A program made the translations under genes and the position numbers. The notes beneath the pieces are model-generated. The model was not told the DNA's origin, searched no databases, and saw only the letters and a list, made by a program, of their open reading frames with translations. From Draconibacterium orientale (GTDB lineage Bacteria > Bacteroidota > Bacteroidia > Bacteroidales > UBA12170), in the NCBI GenBank assembly GCA_020718315.1, contig DYSK01000027.1, positions 1 to 19,400 of the forward strand: a stretch of DNA of 19,400 nucleotides, read 5' to 3'. This document shows, piece after piece, positions 6,708-14,060 of this stretch. Position 1 is the stretch's first letter. The number at the start of each line of letters is the position of its first letter.

Positions 6708-8699
6708 TTATTCTATTTTTAAATGAATGTGCAAGACTTGCTCCTGTGCACTCAGGTTTTCTATTTTCATCGCGGCTTTCTTATTTAAAAATCCATTGTA
6801 GCGCCTTAGTCGGCTTTTGGTTAGATCCATTAAATTTATGTTTTCAAGATTCTTTCGTTTCAGGAAAGCATCCTGATCCAAGAAACCGATGTTTCTATCG
6901 CTCAAAATTATGAAGAGCCATTTGCCTTTTTTTCTGAATTCTAAACAAATGCTTCCTTTCGACTCTTGTTTTTGAATGCGGTTTTCGATGGCAAACTCCA
7001 AAAAAGGATAGCTGAGAAAAGGCGGAATGGAATATTTTTCGGGGTCGAGGGCATCGTCTATTTTAATTTCAAACCTTAAAACATCGCCAAAGCGCAATTT
7101 TTGAATTTGCAAATAAGCCATCAAAAAACTTATTTCTTCATGAAGTGGGACTTTTTCTTGATTGGCCGATTTTGCAATATATTGCATCAAATCGGCCAAT
7201 ATTTGCAAATGATGTTCGGCATTGAAAATTTTGTTTTTTAAAATAAATCCTTGAATGGCCGTTAGCGCGTTGAAAACAAAATGCGCATCGAACTGCAAAA
7301 AAAACATTCTTTCTTCAATTAAGATTCTTTTTCTATTGGTTCGATGCAGAAAAAACAAATGCAGACCAAGGCCAAAAAGTGCAATGATAGCCAACAAGGC
7401 AGGCACTATTCGCAGCAAGAATGTACTCTTTTGATGTTTGAGCTGTAAAGAATTCCATTCTTTCTCGGCTTCGCCTATTTTAATTTCATAATTGGCAAAC
7501 TCTTGTTCTGTTTGGCTCGAATCGATTGTTTGGTTTAGTGCATTATTTTCCAAACTATCTCTCAATTTTTGCCTCAATTCCATAAAATTCAGACTTTTTT
7601 CAAATTTCCTTTGCGCCAGAAAAATCGATTTTCCTAAATCGTAGGCAGCAATTTTGAGGTTTGGATTTGCCGACGATTGAACAATCTCGTTTACATAAAT
7701 CAGTGAGCTGTCTATCTTTTTCTGATTATAAAACGCCAGAGCCAATTTAAGTTTTGCATCCAGAACCAAATGAATATCACCAAGAAGCCGAGCCTGACTA
7801 CTTGCTTGTTTCAGATAGAGCACTTGGGCAAATGCATTATCTCGAAAGGAAAATAATTTTGCTTTTTTCAGATAAATCTCATTCAGTTCTCTTCTATTAT
7901 TCAAGGTTTTAAAAAGATTTTCGGCTTCTGAATAATATTCTAATGCAAGGTCGAAATTTTGGACAAGCATAAAATAATTGGCTTTCTCCATTGCCAATCG
8001 AGCCGGCAGAAGCTCCGACTTTTCATTTGCCAATGAAGCTTGAATGATTTCAATATTTTTGTAATAAGCTCCTTTGTTTCCGGCCAAACCTTCCCATTTT
8101 GCTTTTTTGGTATAAAGTTCGATTTTGCGATCAACTGCCAATCGATTGCCGCCCAATTCGATTGCATTTGAAATTGCCTCCAGTGCTTTGGGATATTGTT
8201 TTAGCGTGGCGTAAAGTTCGGCATAGTGCAGATTGTAAAGTAAAATCCCATTTTGATTGTCCAGCTTATTGAAAATATTGGCAGCCTTAGCCAGCAAAAC
8301 TGAGGCTTGCGAATAATTTTCAGTTTCGCGAAAAGCCTCCGATTTCAATAAAAGCAAATGCGCATGGATTTCTGAACTAACATTCTCAAGTTTCGTATTT
8401 TTAATAGTATCCCATATTTGATTTGCTGTGCGAATAGCTCCCAATTGCCATAAGACCTTTGCTCTTTTCATTTCTAGCTCTAAGAAAAAGAGTTCGGAAT
8501 TCTCATCACTTGCGTTGTCCTTCATCGTTTCGATAGAAGCCAATGCCTGATTTAAATCCACGTCGGATAGAATCTCAAGTTGAGAAAGAGGCGAAACGAT
8601 TTTTTCTACTGTTTGTCCACTTGTAGTATTCACCAAAAGTGCCAAAAAAACGAAAAATTTCGACAAATAAAAATTCCTATGAAATAGCAAATCAGTCAT
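6708..8699 (-). CDS. TPR-repeat LytS-type sensor kinase with degenerate ATP-binding motifs
   Basis: From the ATG at 8699 the product is 663 residues; a TTG frame reaching 8759 starts before the promoter and is unlikely. It has an N-terminal signal/anchor (about residues 1-28), a helical region with TPR-like repeats to about 390 (for example around NLHYAELYATLKQYPKALEAI), a coiled segment, one membrane span near 429-451, then a His_kinase/LytS-type domain. The phosphoacceptor motif is AHFVFNAL with H473, where the family usually has PHFLFN. The ATPase half is eroded. Where active relatives have ENAIxHG, this protein has EFAIENR (residues 568-574). Where they have DNGxG, it has DRNIG (601-605). 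No clear second glycine box precedes LTKSRLRRYNG. No LytTR-type regulator lies nearby. It may be a pseudokinase or partner-dependent sensor. Confidence 0.85.
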   Translation of the reverse strand: MTDLLFHRNFYLSKFFVFLALLVNTTSGQTVEKIVSPLSQLEILSDVDLNQALASIETMKDNASDENSELFFLELEMKRAKVLWQLGAIRTANQIWDTIKNTKLENVSSEIHAHLLLLKSEAFRETENYSQASVLLAKAANIFNKLDNQNGILLYNLHYAELYATLKQYPKALEAISNAIELGGNRLAVDRKIELYTKKAKWEGLAGNKGAYYKNIEIIQASLANEKSELLPARLAMEKANYFMLVQNFDLALEYYSEAENLFKTLNNRRELNEIYLKKAKLFSFRDNAFAQVLYLKQASSQARLLGDIHLVLDAKLKLALAFYNQKKIDSSLIYVNEIVQSSANPNLKIAAYDLGKSIFLAQRKFEKSLNFMELRQKLRDSLENNALNQTIDSSQTEQEFANYEIKIGEAEKEWNSLQLKHQKSTFLLRIVPALLAIIALFGLGLHLFFLHRTNRKRILIEERMFFLQFDAHFVFNALTAIQGFILKNKIFNAEHHLQILADLMQYIAKSANQEKVPLHEEISFLMAYLQIQKLRFGDVLRFEIKIDDALDPEKYSIPPFLSYPFLEFAIENRIQKQESKGSICLEFRKKGKWLFIILSDRNIGFLDQDAFLKRKNLENINLMDLTKSRLRRYNGFLNKKAAMKIENLSAQEQVLHIHLKIE

Positions 8700-8719
8700 G
8701 TCCGACAATTTTTCAACTC

Positions 8720-8748
8720 CAAAGATAAACAATTGATTGAGTATCAAA
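8720..8748 (-). promoter_or_regulatory. Promoter of the TPR/LytS-like kinase operon
   Basis: On the minus strand TATCTTTG (8720-8727) matches TAnnTTTG, and a TTTG (8745-8748) lies 17 bases upstream. The predicted transcription start near 8713 falls before the ATG at 8699 but after the TTG at 8759, which supports the shorter protein. Confidence 0.6.
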
Positions 8749-8827
8749 AATCTTTGCAATCAATAATTTTTTGTCGGATCGGAAAGGTAAAAATGCAAAA
8801 TTCCCCCCATTTTCAAATTGTTTTTAG

Positions 8828-8835
8828 TACTTTTG
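8828..8835 (+). promoter_or_regulatory. fbaA promoter -7 element (TACTTTTG)
   Basis: TACTTTTG matches TAnnTTTG exactly. It would give a leader of about 70 bases before the fbaA ATG. No good -33 element stands at the expected distance. Confidence 0.55.
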
Positions 8836-8846
8836 AAAGCGATTTC

Positions 8847-8863
8847 ACAAAGGAGACCTTTGT
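8847..8863. promoter_or_regulatory. Perfect inverted repeat in the fbaA leader
   Basis: ACAAAGG at 8847-8853 and CCTTTGT at 8857-8863 are exact complements around AGA. The repeat sits about 5-10 bases past the likely transcription start, so it could be an operator or a small leader hairpin. The run AAGGAG inside it looks like a Shine-Dalgarno core but lies about 55 bases from the ATG. Confidence 0.45.
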
Positions 8864-8909
8864 TTAATTTGTATTATTCAACCAATCGTATTATCAAAAT
8901 TTATAATTT

Positions 8910-9989
8910 ATGTCAAACAAAATATTCGACCATGTAAAACCAGGCGTTTTATTTGGAAAAGACCTTAACAAAGTATTTCAATTGGCCAAAGCCAATCAAT
9001 TTGCTTTCCCTGCAGTGAATGTTACCGGTACAAATACCTTAAATGCCGTGTTGGAAACGGCAAAAAAAGTTAACTCTCCTATTATTGTACAGCTATCCAA
9101 TGGAGGCGCTTCTTTTTATGCAGGCAAAAACTTAGCAAACGACAAACAACAATCGGCCATTGCCGGTGGCATTTCGGCAGCTTTGCATGTGCACACTCTT
9201 GCAGAACTTTATGGTGTTGCCGTAGTTTTGCATACAGATCATGCTGCCAAAAAATTATTGCCTTGGATTGATGGATTGTTGGATGCTGGAGAAGCTTATT
9301 TTGCAAAAAACGGAAAACCACTCTTTTCGTCACATATGCTGGATTTATCCGAAGAACTGATTGTTGAAAACATTGAGATATCCAAAAAATACTTGGAAAG
9401 AATGGCCAAAATGGGCATGACATTAGAAATTGAGTTAGGAATAACTGGTGGCGAAGAAGACGGAGTGGACAATACCGATGCCGATAGTTCAAAGTTATAT
9501 ACTCAACCCGAAGAAGTTTCCTATGCTTATGAAGAATTGTCAAAAGTGAGTTCAAATTTCACCATCGCCGCTTCTTTTGGTAATGTTCATGGAGTTTATA
9601 AACCAGGAAACGTAAAACTGACTCCAAAAATTCTTGACAATTCGCAAAAATACATCGAACACAATCTCCATACTTCGGCCAAACCGGTCAACTTTGTTTT
9701 TCATGGCGGTTCGGGATCGAGCAGAGAAGAAATTCGTGAAGCACTCTCGTATGGCGTAATCAAAATGAATATTGATACCGATACACAATGGGCTTTTTGG
9801 GAAGGAATACTTAAATATTACACGAGCAAAAAGGACTATTTGCAAGGACAAATAGGAAATCCTGAAGGCGACGATGTACCAAACAAAAAATATTACGATC
9901 CCCGAAAATGGCTTCGTGCCGGAGAAGAAACAATCATCAAAAGGCTCGAAACAGCATTTGAAGATTTGAACTGTTTAAATCGAAATTAA
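8910..9989 (+). CDS. fbaA: Class II fructose-bisphosphate aldolase (E. coli type)
   Basis: Interconverts fructose 1,6-bisphosphate with dihydroxyacetone phosphate and glyceraldehyde 3-phosphate in glycolysis and gluconeogenesis, using a zinc ion. The 359-residue protein matches the E. coli FbaA type in length and motifs, offset by one residue. The catalytic aspartate is D110 with zinc ligand H111 in LHTDHAAKK. Further metal-site residues are E175 in IELGITGGEEDG, H227 in FGNVHGVYKPGN, and H265 in VFHGGSGS. The phosphate-binding NIDTDTQWA segment is also present at about 287-295. The start MSNKIFDHVKPGV is typical. The gene is preceded by its own promoter and a leader with an inverted repeat. 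It is followed 88 bases later by a receiver gene that has a separate -7 element. Confidence 0.98.
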   Translation: MSNKIFDHVKPGVLFGKDLNKVFQLAKANQFAFPAVNVTGTNTLNAVLETAKKVNSPIIVQLSNGGASFYAGKNLANDKQQSAIAGGISAALHVHTLAELYGVAVVLHTDHAAKKLLPWIDGLLDAGEAYFAKNGKPLFSSHMLDLSEELIVENIEISKKYLERMAKMGMTLEIELGITGGEEDGVDNTDADSSKLYTQPEEVSYAYEELSKVSSNFTIAASFGNVHGVYKPGNVKLTPKILDNSQKYIEHNLHTSAKPVNFVFHGGSGSSREEIREALSYGVIKMNIDTDTQWAFWEGILKYYTSKKDYLQGQIGNPEGDDVPNKKYYDPRKWLRAGEETIIKRLETAFEDLNCLNRN

Positions 9990-10029
9990 TTTATCGGCCG
10001 ATTTTTTCCACAAATTTGAAAATATTTGT

Positions 10030-10037
10030 TAATTTTG
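10030..10037 (+). promoter_or_regulatory. Promoter -7 element (TAATTTTG) of the stand-alone receiver
   Basis: TAATTTTG matches TAnnTTTG and sits 40 bases before the receiver ATG, separating it transcriptionally from fbaA. The -33 element is not clear. Confidence 0.5.
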
Positions 10038-10077
10038 GTATTGTATTAAACTGCAAATTATCCTAAAGAAAGAAATA

Positions 10078-10479
10078 ATGAGTATAGAAACGCCACGCCA
10101 ATACGATTGGGCAGCAAAGACAATAATGATTGTTGAGGACGTAAGTCATAACTACAAATTTTTATTTCATGCGATTAAACCTACAAATGCAAACGTTTTG
10201 TGGGCCAAAAATGGAAAAGAAGCCTATGAGGCATGCAAGACCGACACACAAATAGATCTGATTTTAATGGATATCAATATGCCTATCATGAACGGATACA
10301 AAGCCATTCGACTTATCAAAAGTTTGAATAAGAATATTCCGATTATCACCCAAACAGCTTATGCTTTTGAAGGCGAACGCGAAAAAAGTTTTGCAGCCGG
10401 CAGCGACGACTATATTTTGAAGCCTATTCGAACCAACGAATTGCTCACCATCATGGCAAAGTATCTGCAAAAAGATTAA
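10078..10479 (+). CDS. Stand-alone response regulator receiver (CheY-like)
   Basis: A 133-residue single receiver domain with no output domain. The acidic pocket is E20-D21 (IMIVEDVSHNY), the phosphoacceptor is D65 in LILMDINMPIMNG, the switch threonine is T83 in TQTAYA, and the conserved lysine is K105 in DYILKPI. The opening YDWAAKTIMIVED resembles receivers found at the C-terminus of hybrid kinases rather than classic CheY. By hand alignment it is identical at roughly half of about 120 positions to the other stand-alone receiver at 15014-15421. It probably acts as a phosphorelay intermediate or a protein-protein regulator. No kinase gene is adjacent, so the partner is unknown. It ends at a strong bidirectional terminator. 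Confidence 0.93.
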   Translation: MSIETPRQYDWAAKTIMIVEDVSHNYKFLFHAIKPTNANVLWAKNGKEAYEACKTDTQIDLILMDINMPIMNGYKAIRLIKSLNKNIPIITQTAYAFEGEREKSFAAGSDDYILKPIRTNELLTIMAKYLQKD

Positions 10480-10481
10480 AT

Positions 10482-10513
10482 AAAAAAGGACTGAAAAAAT
10501 TCAGTCCTTTTTT
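10482..10513. terminator. Bidirectional rho-independent terminator
   Basis: GGACTGAA (10488-10495) and TTCAGTCC (10500-10507) form a perfect stem around AAAA. Six A on the left and six T on the right extend it, so it can terminate the receiver gene on the plus strand and the universal stress operon on the minus strand. Confidence 0.92.
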
Positions 10514-10539
10514 ATTAAAATCAAATCCTTCTCCCTCTA

Positions 10540-11388
10540 TTAACGAGACAGTGTTCTCATCAATTCTTTTGCAGGAACCGTAATAACGGGCAAAGGAGAT
10601 TGATCAATAAGTTGCTCGGCTAAACAACCGTTCCACAGATTTGATGTGATGCTTATCTGAACAGCCATACTTGAAATTAAATCGGCATTGATTTCATTTG
10701 CATAGCGGATTGTTTCGTTTACAATATCCGTTGTTTCGATCGATTTCACAACAAAATCTACATTATTGCCTTCTAAATATTCGGCCGACTGGCGAGTATA
10801 TCGTTCTATATTTTCTTTTACAGCCTGAACAGACGAATGATAGATAGCCAACATGTGAATTTCGGCGCCAAACATTTTTGCTAAACGAACCGTAAATGGA
10901 ATTTTCTGGCGTGTTTCGAGTGTGGCATCTATTGGAATCAAAATTTTCTTTATATGACTGCTGATTTGCGCGCCATCTCTCACTGTTAATACTGGAACTA
11001 CAGCACTTTCGGCTACCTGAAAAGCCATGGAGTGTTTAAACAATTTGATACCCGATTTCCCATGAGTCCCCAAAACAATAAGTTCTGCTCGCCAATCTTC
11101 GGCTTGTTCGTTGATAACTTCATGTATTTTGGTTCCCTCACAAAATCTATAATTAAAGTTTTCCGCTCCGTATTGAACAGAATATTTATGAATCAACTCT
11201 TTAAATCTACCCTCGACTACTTCTCTTAGTTTATCGGGTGATGTTCTAAAAATTGGCTTCGATTTATCGGGCTTGTTTACAAAAACCAACACAATTTTCG
11301 ATTTGGCTTTTATTGCAACAATCACGGCCATTTTCAACGCAGCCAGCGATTCATTCAAGAAGTCAATTCCTACTACTATTGCTCTCAT
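10540..11388 (-). CDS. Tandem-domain universal stress protein
   Basis: A 282-residue protein with two UspA domains, about residues 1-138 and 147-276. Each starts with a beta strand and an early acidic residue (VVGIDF, ILIPIDA). Usp proteins are cytosolic stress- or energy-responsive proteins; some bind ATP through G-x2-G-x9-G-(S/T). The first domain keeps GTHG (107-110) and the nine-residue spacer but has S120-M121 instead of the final G-S/T. The second domain has no recognisable motif. ATP binding is therefore doubtful for this paralogue. It is the last gene of a minus-strand operon with the SPOR gene and a second Usp. The 42-base gap before it contains a CCTTAAGG palindrome and a near-match to a -7 element (TATATTTA on the minus strand), so a weak internal promoter is possible. 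Confidence 0.92.
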   Translation of the reverse strand: MRAIVVGIDFLNESLAALKMAVIVAIKAKSKIVLVFVNKPDKSKPIFRTSPDKLREVVEGRFKELIHKYSVQYGAENFNYRFCEGTKIHEVINEQAEDWRAELIVLGTHGKSGIKLFKHSMAFQVAESAVVPVLTVRDGAQISSHIKKILIPIDATLETRQKIPFTVRLAKMFGAEIHMLAIYHSSVQAVKENIERYTRQSAEYLEGNNVDFVVKSIETTDIVNETIRYANEINADLISSMAVQISITSNLWNGCLAEQLIDQSPLPVITVPAKELMRTLSR

Positions 11389-11430
11389 ATAAATTGAATT
11401 TAATTACCCCCTTAAGGTGTGTAAATATAA

Positions 11431-11871
11431 TTATTTATCAACTATTTTATCAAATTTTTCAAAAGAAATCAAATCTTTCACAACAAATGCATTTGCATAG
11501 GCCATTTGAATTTGTTTTAAAAAACCAACGGCTTCAATCTTTGTTCTGAAATTACCCACTCTTACCCGATAATAGGGTTCGTTAAATGACACATAAGCCG
11601 GAATACCAAAAAAATCCTGCTCAAACATATTTTTAACCTCCAAAGCCTTTGTTTTCGAATAATTTCCCGATTCAAAATAAATCTGAATTCGATATCCTGC
11701 TACTGAACTTTGCAAAGAATTTACTTTTTTGTGCAACATTAACAAGGAATCAAGTTGTTGTTGCTTATGTAAAGAACCCGCTTGAATTTCATTCGAATTA
11801 TAGGTTTGTGCATTCACAACGAACAAAACGAACAGACTCAAAACGATTGCAGAAAAAATTTTTTTTGTCAT
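11431..11871 (-). CDS. Secreted SPOR-domain protein
   Basis: A 146-residue protein with an N-terminal signal peptide: basic MTKK, a hydrophobic core to about residue 19, and likely cleavage around NAQ at 20-22. A helical linker follows, then a SPOR domain from about residue 58 to 135, with GYRIQIYFESGNYSKTKA for the first strand and helix, YYRVRVGNFRTKIEA for the central strand, and a final strand near AFVVKD. SPOR domains bind peptidoglycan stripped of stem peptides, often at division sites. The protein is probably periplasmic and, lacking a lipobox cysteine, soluble. Its ATG shares one base with the stop of the upstream Usp gene (TAATG), so the two are likely co-translated. Confidence 0.9.
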   Translation of the reverse strand: MTKKIFSAIVLSLFVLFVVNAQTYNSNEIQAGSLHKQQQLDSLLMLHKKVNSLQSSVAGYRIQIYFESGNYSKTKALEVKNMFEQDFFGIPAYVSFNEPYYRVRVGNFRTKIEAVGFLKQIQMAYANAFVVKDLISFEKFDKIVDK

Positions 11872-12707
11872 TAATGAAATAAATTTTCCGGTTTTACACT
11901 TAAAATCGGCAAATGAGAAAGATTGATAATGGTTTGACTATAATCGCCCATTACAATATTTCGATTGGCTATATCTTGATCGGTCATAATTACAATTAAA
12001 TCGCCATCCACTTTCTTTGCATAACTAACAACAGCCAGAGGCAAATTGTTTGTTTGTTGTGTTTGAGCAATGTAAGGAACGTTTTCTTTAGCCAAATATT
12101 TTTCCGATTCCATTAAATTTCGATCCACTGTTTTTTTGAGCGATGCCAAATTGGTTGTGTACATGGCCAGTAGATATATATCGGCCTGAAAAGCTTTGGC
12201 TAATTTTGCTACAGTGGGAATTTTTTTTGTGGAATGGGGCGAATTATCAATAGGAACAACAATTGTTCGAATGGGTTTTTCTACATCGTAATCAAAACGA
12301 ATACTGATAACAGGACAAGCGGCATAAGATATAATTTTATAGGCATTGCTTCCAATCCAAAATTCTTCGAACCCACTCAAGCCATGTGTTCCAACAATAA
12401 TTAATGAACTATTGGACGCTTTTGCCTGCAAAGCCAACTCTTGATAAACCTTTCCTTTACGTTGTTTCAATTTCAGAATACCGCCGGTAAGACTAGCCGA
12501 TTTTTCTTCCGAAATACGTTGCAATTCAATCTTTGCATCTCTACGAATTTCGTTCTTACACAAACCGATGGTGGTTTCCTTAGTTTGGTCGGCATCTACC
12601 CATACCATTAGGATATCAGAAAGCGTTTTATTGGCCAATTTGATAGCATAATCTAGAGCATGATTTGCTCCTTTCGAAAAGTCCATCGCGACAATGATAT
12701 TCTTCAT
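11871..12707 (-). CDS. Tandem-domain universal stress protein with intact ATP motif
   Basis: A 278-residue protein with two UspA domains, about residues 1-138 and 147-274. The first domain has the full nucleotide-binding pattern: G106-TH-G109, nine residues, then G119-S120, with an early acidic residue in VAMDF. The second domain begins IRTIVVPIDNS and lacks the glycine motif. It is the first gene of a three-gene minus-strand operon; its stop codon overlaps the start of the SPOR gene by one base. The paralogue at the operon end has lost the final G-S pair, so the two Usp proteins are likely to differ in nucleotide response. I found no exact TAnnTTTG upstream; two near-matches exist between 12760 and 12835. 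Confidence 0.93.
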   Translation of the reverse strand: MKNIIVAMDFSKGANHALDYAIKLANKTLSDILMVWVDADQTKETTIGLCKNEIRRDAKIELQRISEEKSASLTGGILKLKQRKGKVYQELALQAKASNSSLIIVGTHGLSGFEEFWIGSNAYKIISYAACPVISIRFDYDVEKPIRTIVVPIDNSPHSTKKIPTVAKLAKAFQADIYLLAMYTTNLASLKKTVDRNLMESEKYLAKENVPYIAQTQQTNNLPLAVVSYAKKVDGDLIVIMTDQDIANRNIVMGDYSQTIINLSHLPILSVKPENLFH

Positions 12708-13010
12708 AGAGTTTCATTTTAAGTTTACCAATGCGCTTATCTACAAACCAATAAGCTTTTCATAATCACTAAAATAAGATCATTTCGGTCAAAAACACGA
12801 AGCAACTTTATCTCCTTGCTAAAGTAATTATTTTTTCCATATTTAAAGAAGATTGATTGGAATTAATCTAAAACTGCCCCACTCACACGATACAAACTTC
12901 CAATTAGATTCTTCGCAAGTCGGTTTTTATCCAACAAAATATCCTTACATTTGTCGGAATTGAAAACAGAATTTTAATATCCTAATCCAAAGGAAATCAA
13001 AATTATACAC
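12708..13010. other. Divergent intergenic region between usp operon and ruvB
   Basis: These 303 bases hold no open frame of note. They contain the likely ruvB promoter at 12946-12953 and must contain the usp operon promoter on the other strand, which I could not place with confidence. A near-perfect 18-base palindrome GATTGATTGGAATTAATC, with one G-T pair, lies at 12851-12868. Confidence 0.6.
12946..12953 (+). promoter_or_regulatory. ruvB promoter -7 element (TACATTTG)
   Basis: TACATTTG matches TAnnTTTG exactly, 57 bases before the ruvB ATG. A run GGTTTTTAT stands about 18 bases upstream, where the -33 element is expected, but it lacks the consensus G. Confidence 0.55.
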
Positions 13011-14036
13011 ATGAACAAAAACTTAGATTCGAGCGGTGAATTTATGAACGCTGGCGAAAAAGACATTGAACAAGTTTTGCGCCCCGGGCAATTTGCCAAT
13101 TTTGCTGGTCAAGGAAAAGTGGTTGAGAATCTGAATATTTTCGTCAACGCTGCCCGCCGACGTGGCGAAGCAATGGATCATGTATTGCTTCATGGCCCTC
13201 CAGGATTAGGAAAAACAACCCTTTCGATGATTATTGCCAACGAATTGAATGTTGGCATTAAAATAACTTCCGGTCCAGTATTGGACAAACCAGGCGATTT
13301 AGCAGGCTTGTTGACAAACTTGGAAGACAAAGATGTATTGTTTATTGACGAAATACACCGTTTGAGTCCAGTCATAGAAGAATACTTGTATTCGGCCATG
13401 GAAGATTATAAAATAGATATAATGATCGAATCGGGACCCAATGCGCGCACTGTCCAAATAGAATTGAATCATTTTACGCTTATTGGAGCTACCACTCGTT
13501 CCGGATTATTGACTGCGCCGCTTCGCTCCCGTTTTGGAATCAATGCACGCTTAAATTATTACGATGCAGAAACTCTCGAAAAAATAATTACCCGTTCAGC
13601 AGGAATTTTAGATGTCCCCATACAAGAAGATGCCGCCAACGAAATTGCCCGACGAAGTCGCGGAACACCTCGAATTGCAAACCTTTTGCTGCGAAGAGTT
13701 CGAGATTTTGCCGAAATTAAGGGAAATGGAAAAATTGACCTAAAAATTGCACAATATGCACTGAATGCGTTGAATGTAGATAAATACGGTTTGGACGAAA
13801 TGGACAATCGAATTCTGACTACTTTGATTGACAAATTTAAAGGAGGTCCGGTGGGACTTGGAACGATTGCAACCGCTGTGGGCGAAGATGCCGGAACAAT
13901 CGAAGAAGTGTATGAGCCTTTTTTGATTCAAGAGGGTTTTCTTGTTCGCACACCGCGCGGAAGAGAAGTTACAGATACCGCTTATCGTCATTTAGGAAAA
14001 TTCAGAACGACCCGACAGAACGAATTGTTCGATTAA
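13011..14036 (+). CDS. ruvB: Holliday junction branch migration helicase RuvB
   Basis: The AAA+ motor that drives branch migration of Holliday junctions with RuvA before RuvC cleavage. The 341-residue protein has the full family layout: N-terminal LRPGQFANFAGQ, Walker A GPPGLGKT at 62-69, Walker B FIDEIH at 111-116, sensor 1 GATTR at 159-163, the arginine-finger segment LRSRFG at 171-176, sensor 2 RSRGTPRIAN, and the C-terminal winged helix with RTPRGRE. The N-terminal 20 residues before the conserved core are variable, as usual. It is followed 24 bases later by queG on the same strand, a pairing I recall as common in Bacteroidota. No ruvA or ruvC is nearby. Confidence 0.98.
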   Translation: MNKNLDSSGEFMNAGEKDIEQVLRPGQFANFAGQGKVVENLNIFVNAARRRGEAMDHVLLHGPPGLGKTTLSMIIANELNVGIKITSGPVLDKPGDLAGLLTNLEDKDVLFIDEIHRLSPVIEEYLYSAMEDYKIDIMIESGPNARTVQIELNHFTLIGATTRSGLLTAPLRSRFGINARLNYYDAETLEKIITRSAGILDVPIQEDAANEIARRSRGTPRIANLLLRRVRDFAEIKGNGKIDLKIAQYALNALNVDKYGLDEMDNRILTTLIDKFKGGPVGLGTIATAVGEDAGTIEEVYEPFLIQEGFLVRTPRGREVTDTAYRHLGKFRTTRQNELFD

Positions 14037-14060
14037 TTCTTGTAGTCAAAATTTTCGACC

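Noticed and set aside
8702..8776. CCGACAA (8702-8708) and TTGTCGG (8770-8776) as an inverted repeat around the kinase promoter
   Set aside because: The arms are seven bases and about 60 bases apart; such a pair is expected by chance and no supporting structure is seen.
9082..9555. Long antisense open frame (157 codons) within fbaA
   Set aside because: It lies wholly opposite a well-conserved gene and has no recognisable motifs; it is a shadow of the aldolase coding sequence.
9977..10004. Possible weak terminator after fbaA (AAATCG...CGATTT with T-run, and palindrome ATCGGCCGAT)
   Set aside because: The stem is only six pairs with a 16-base loop, and the inner palindrome leaves no workable loop; not strong enough to call.
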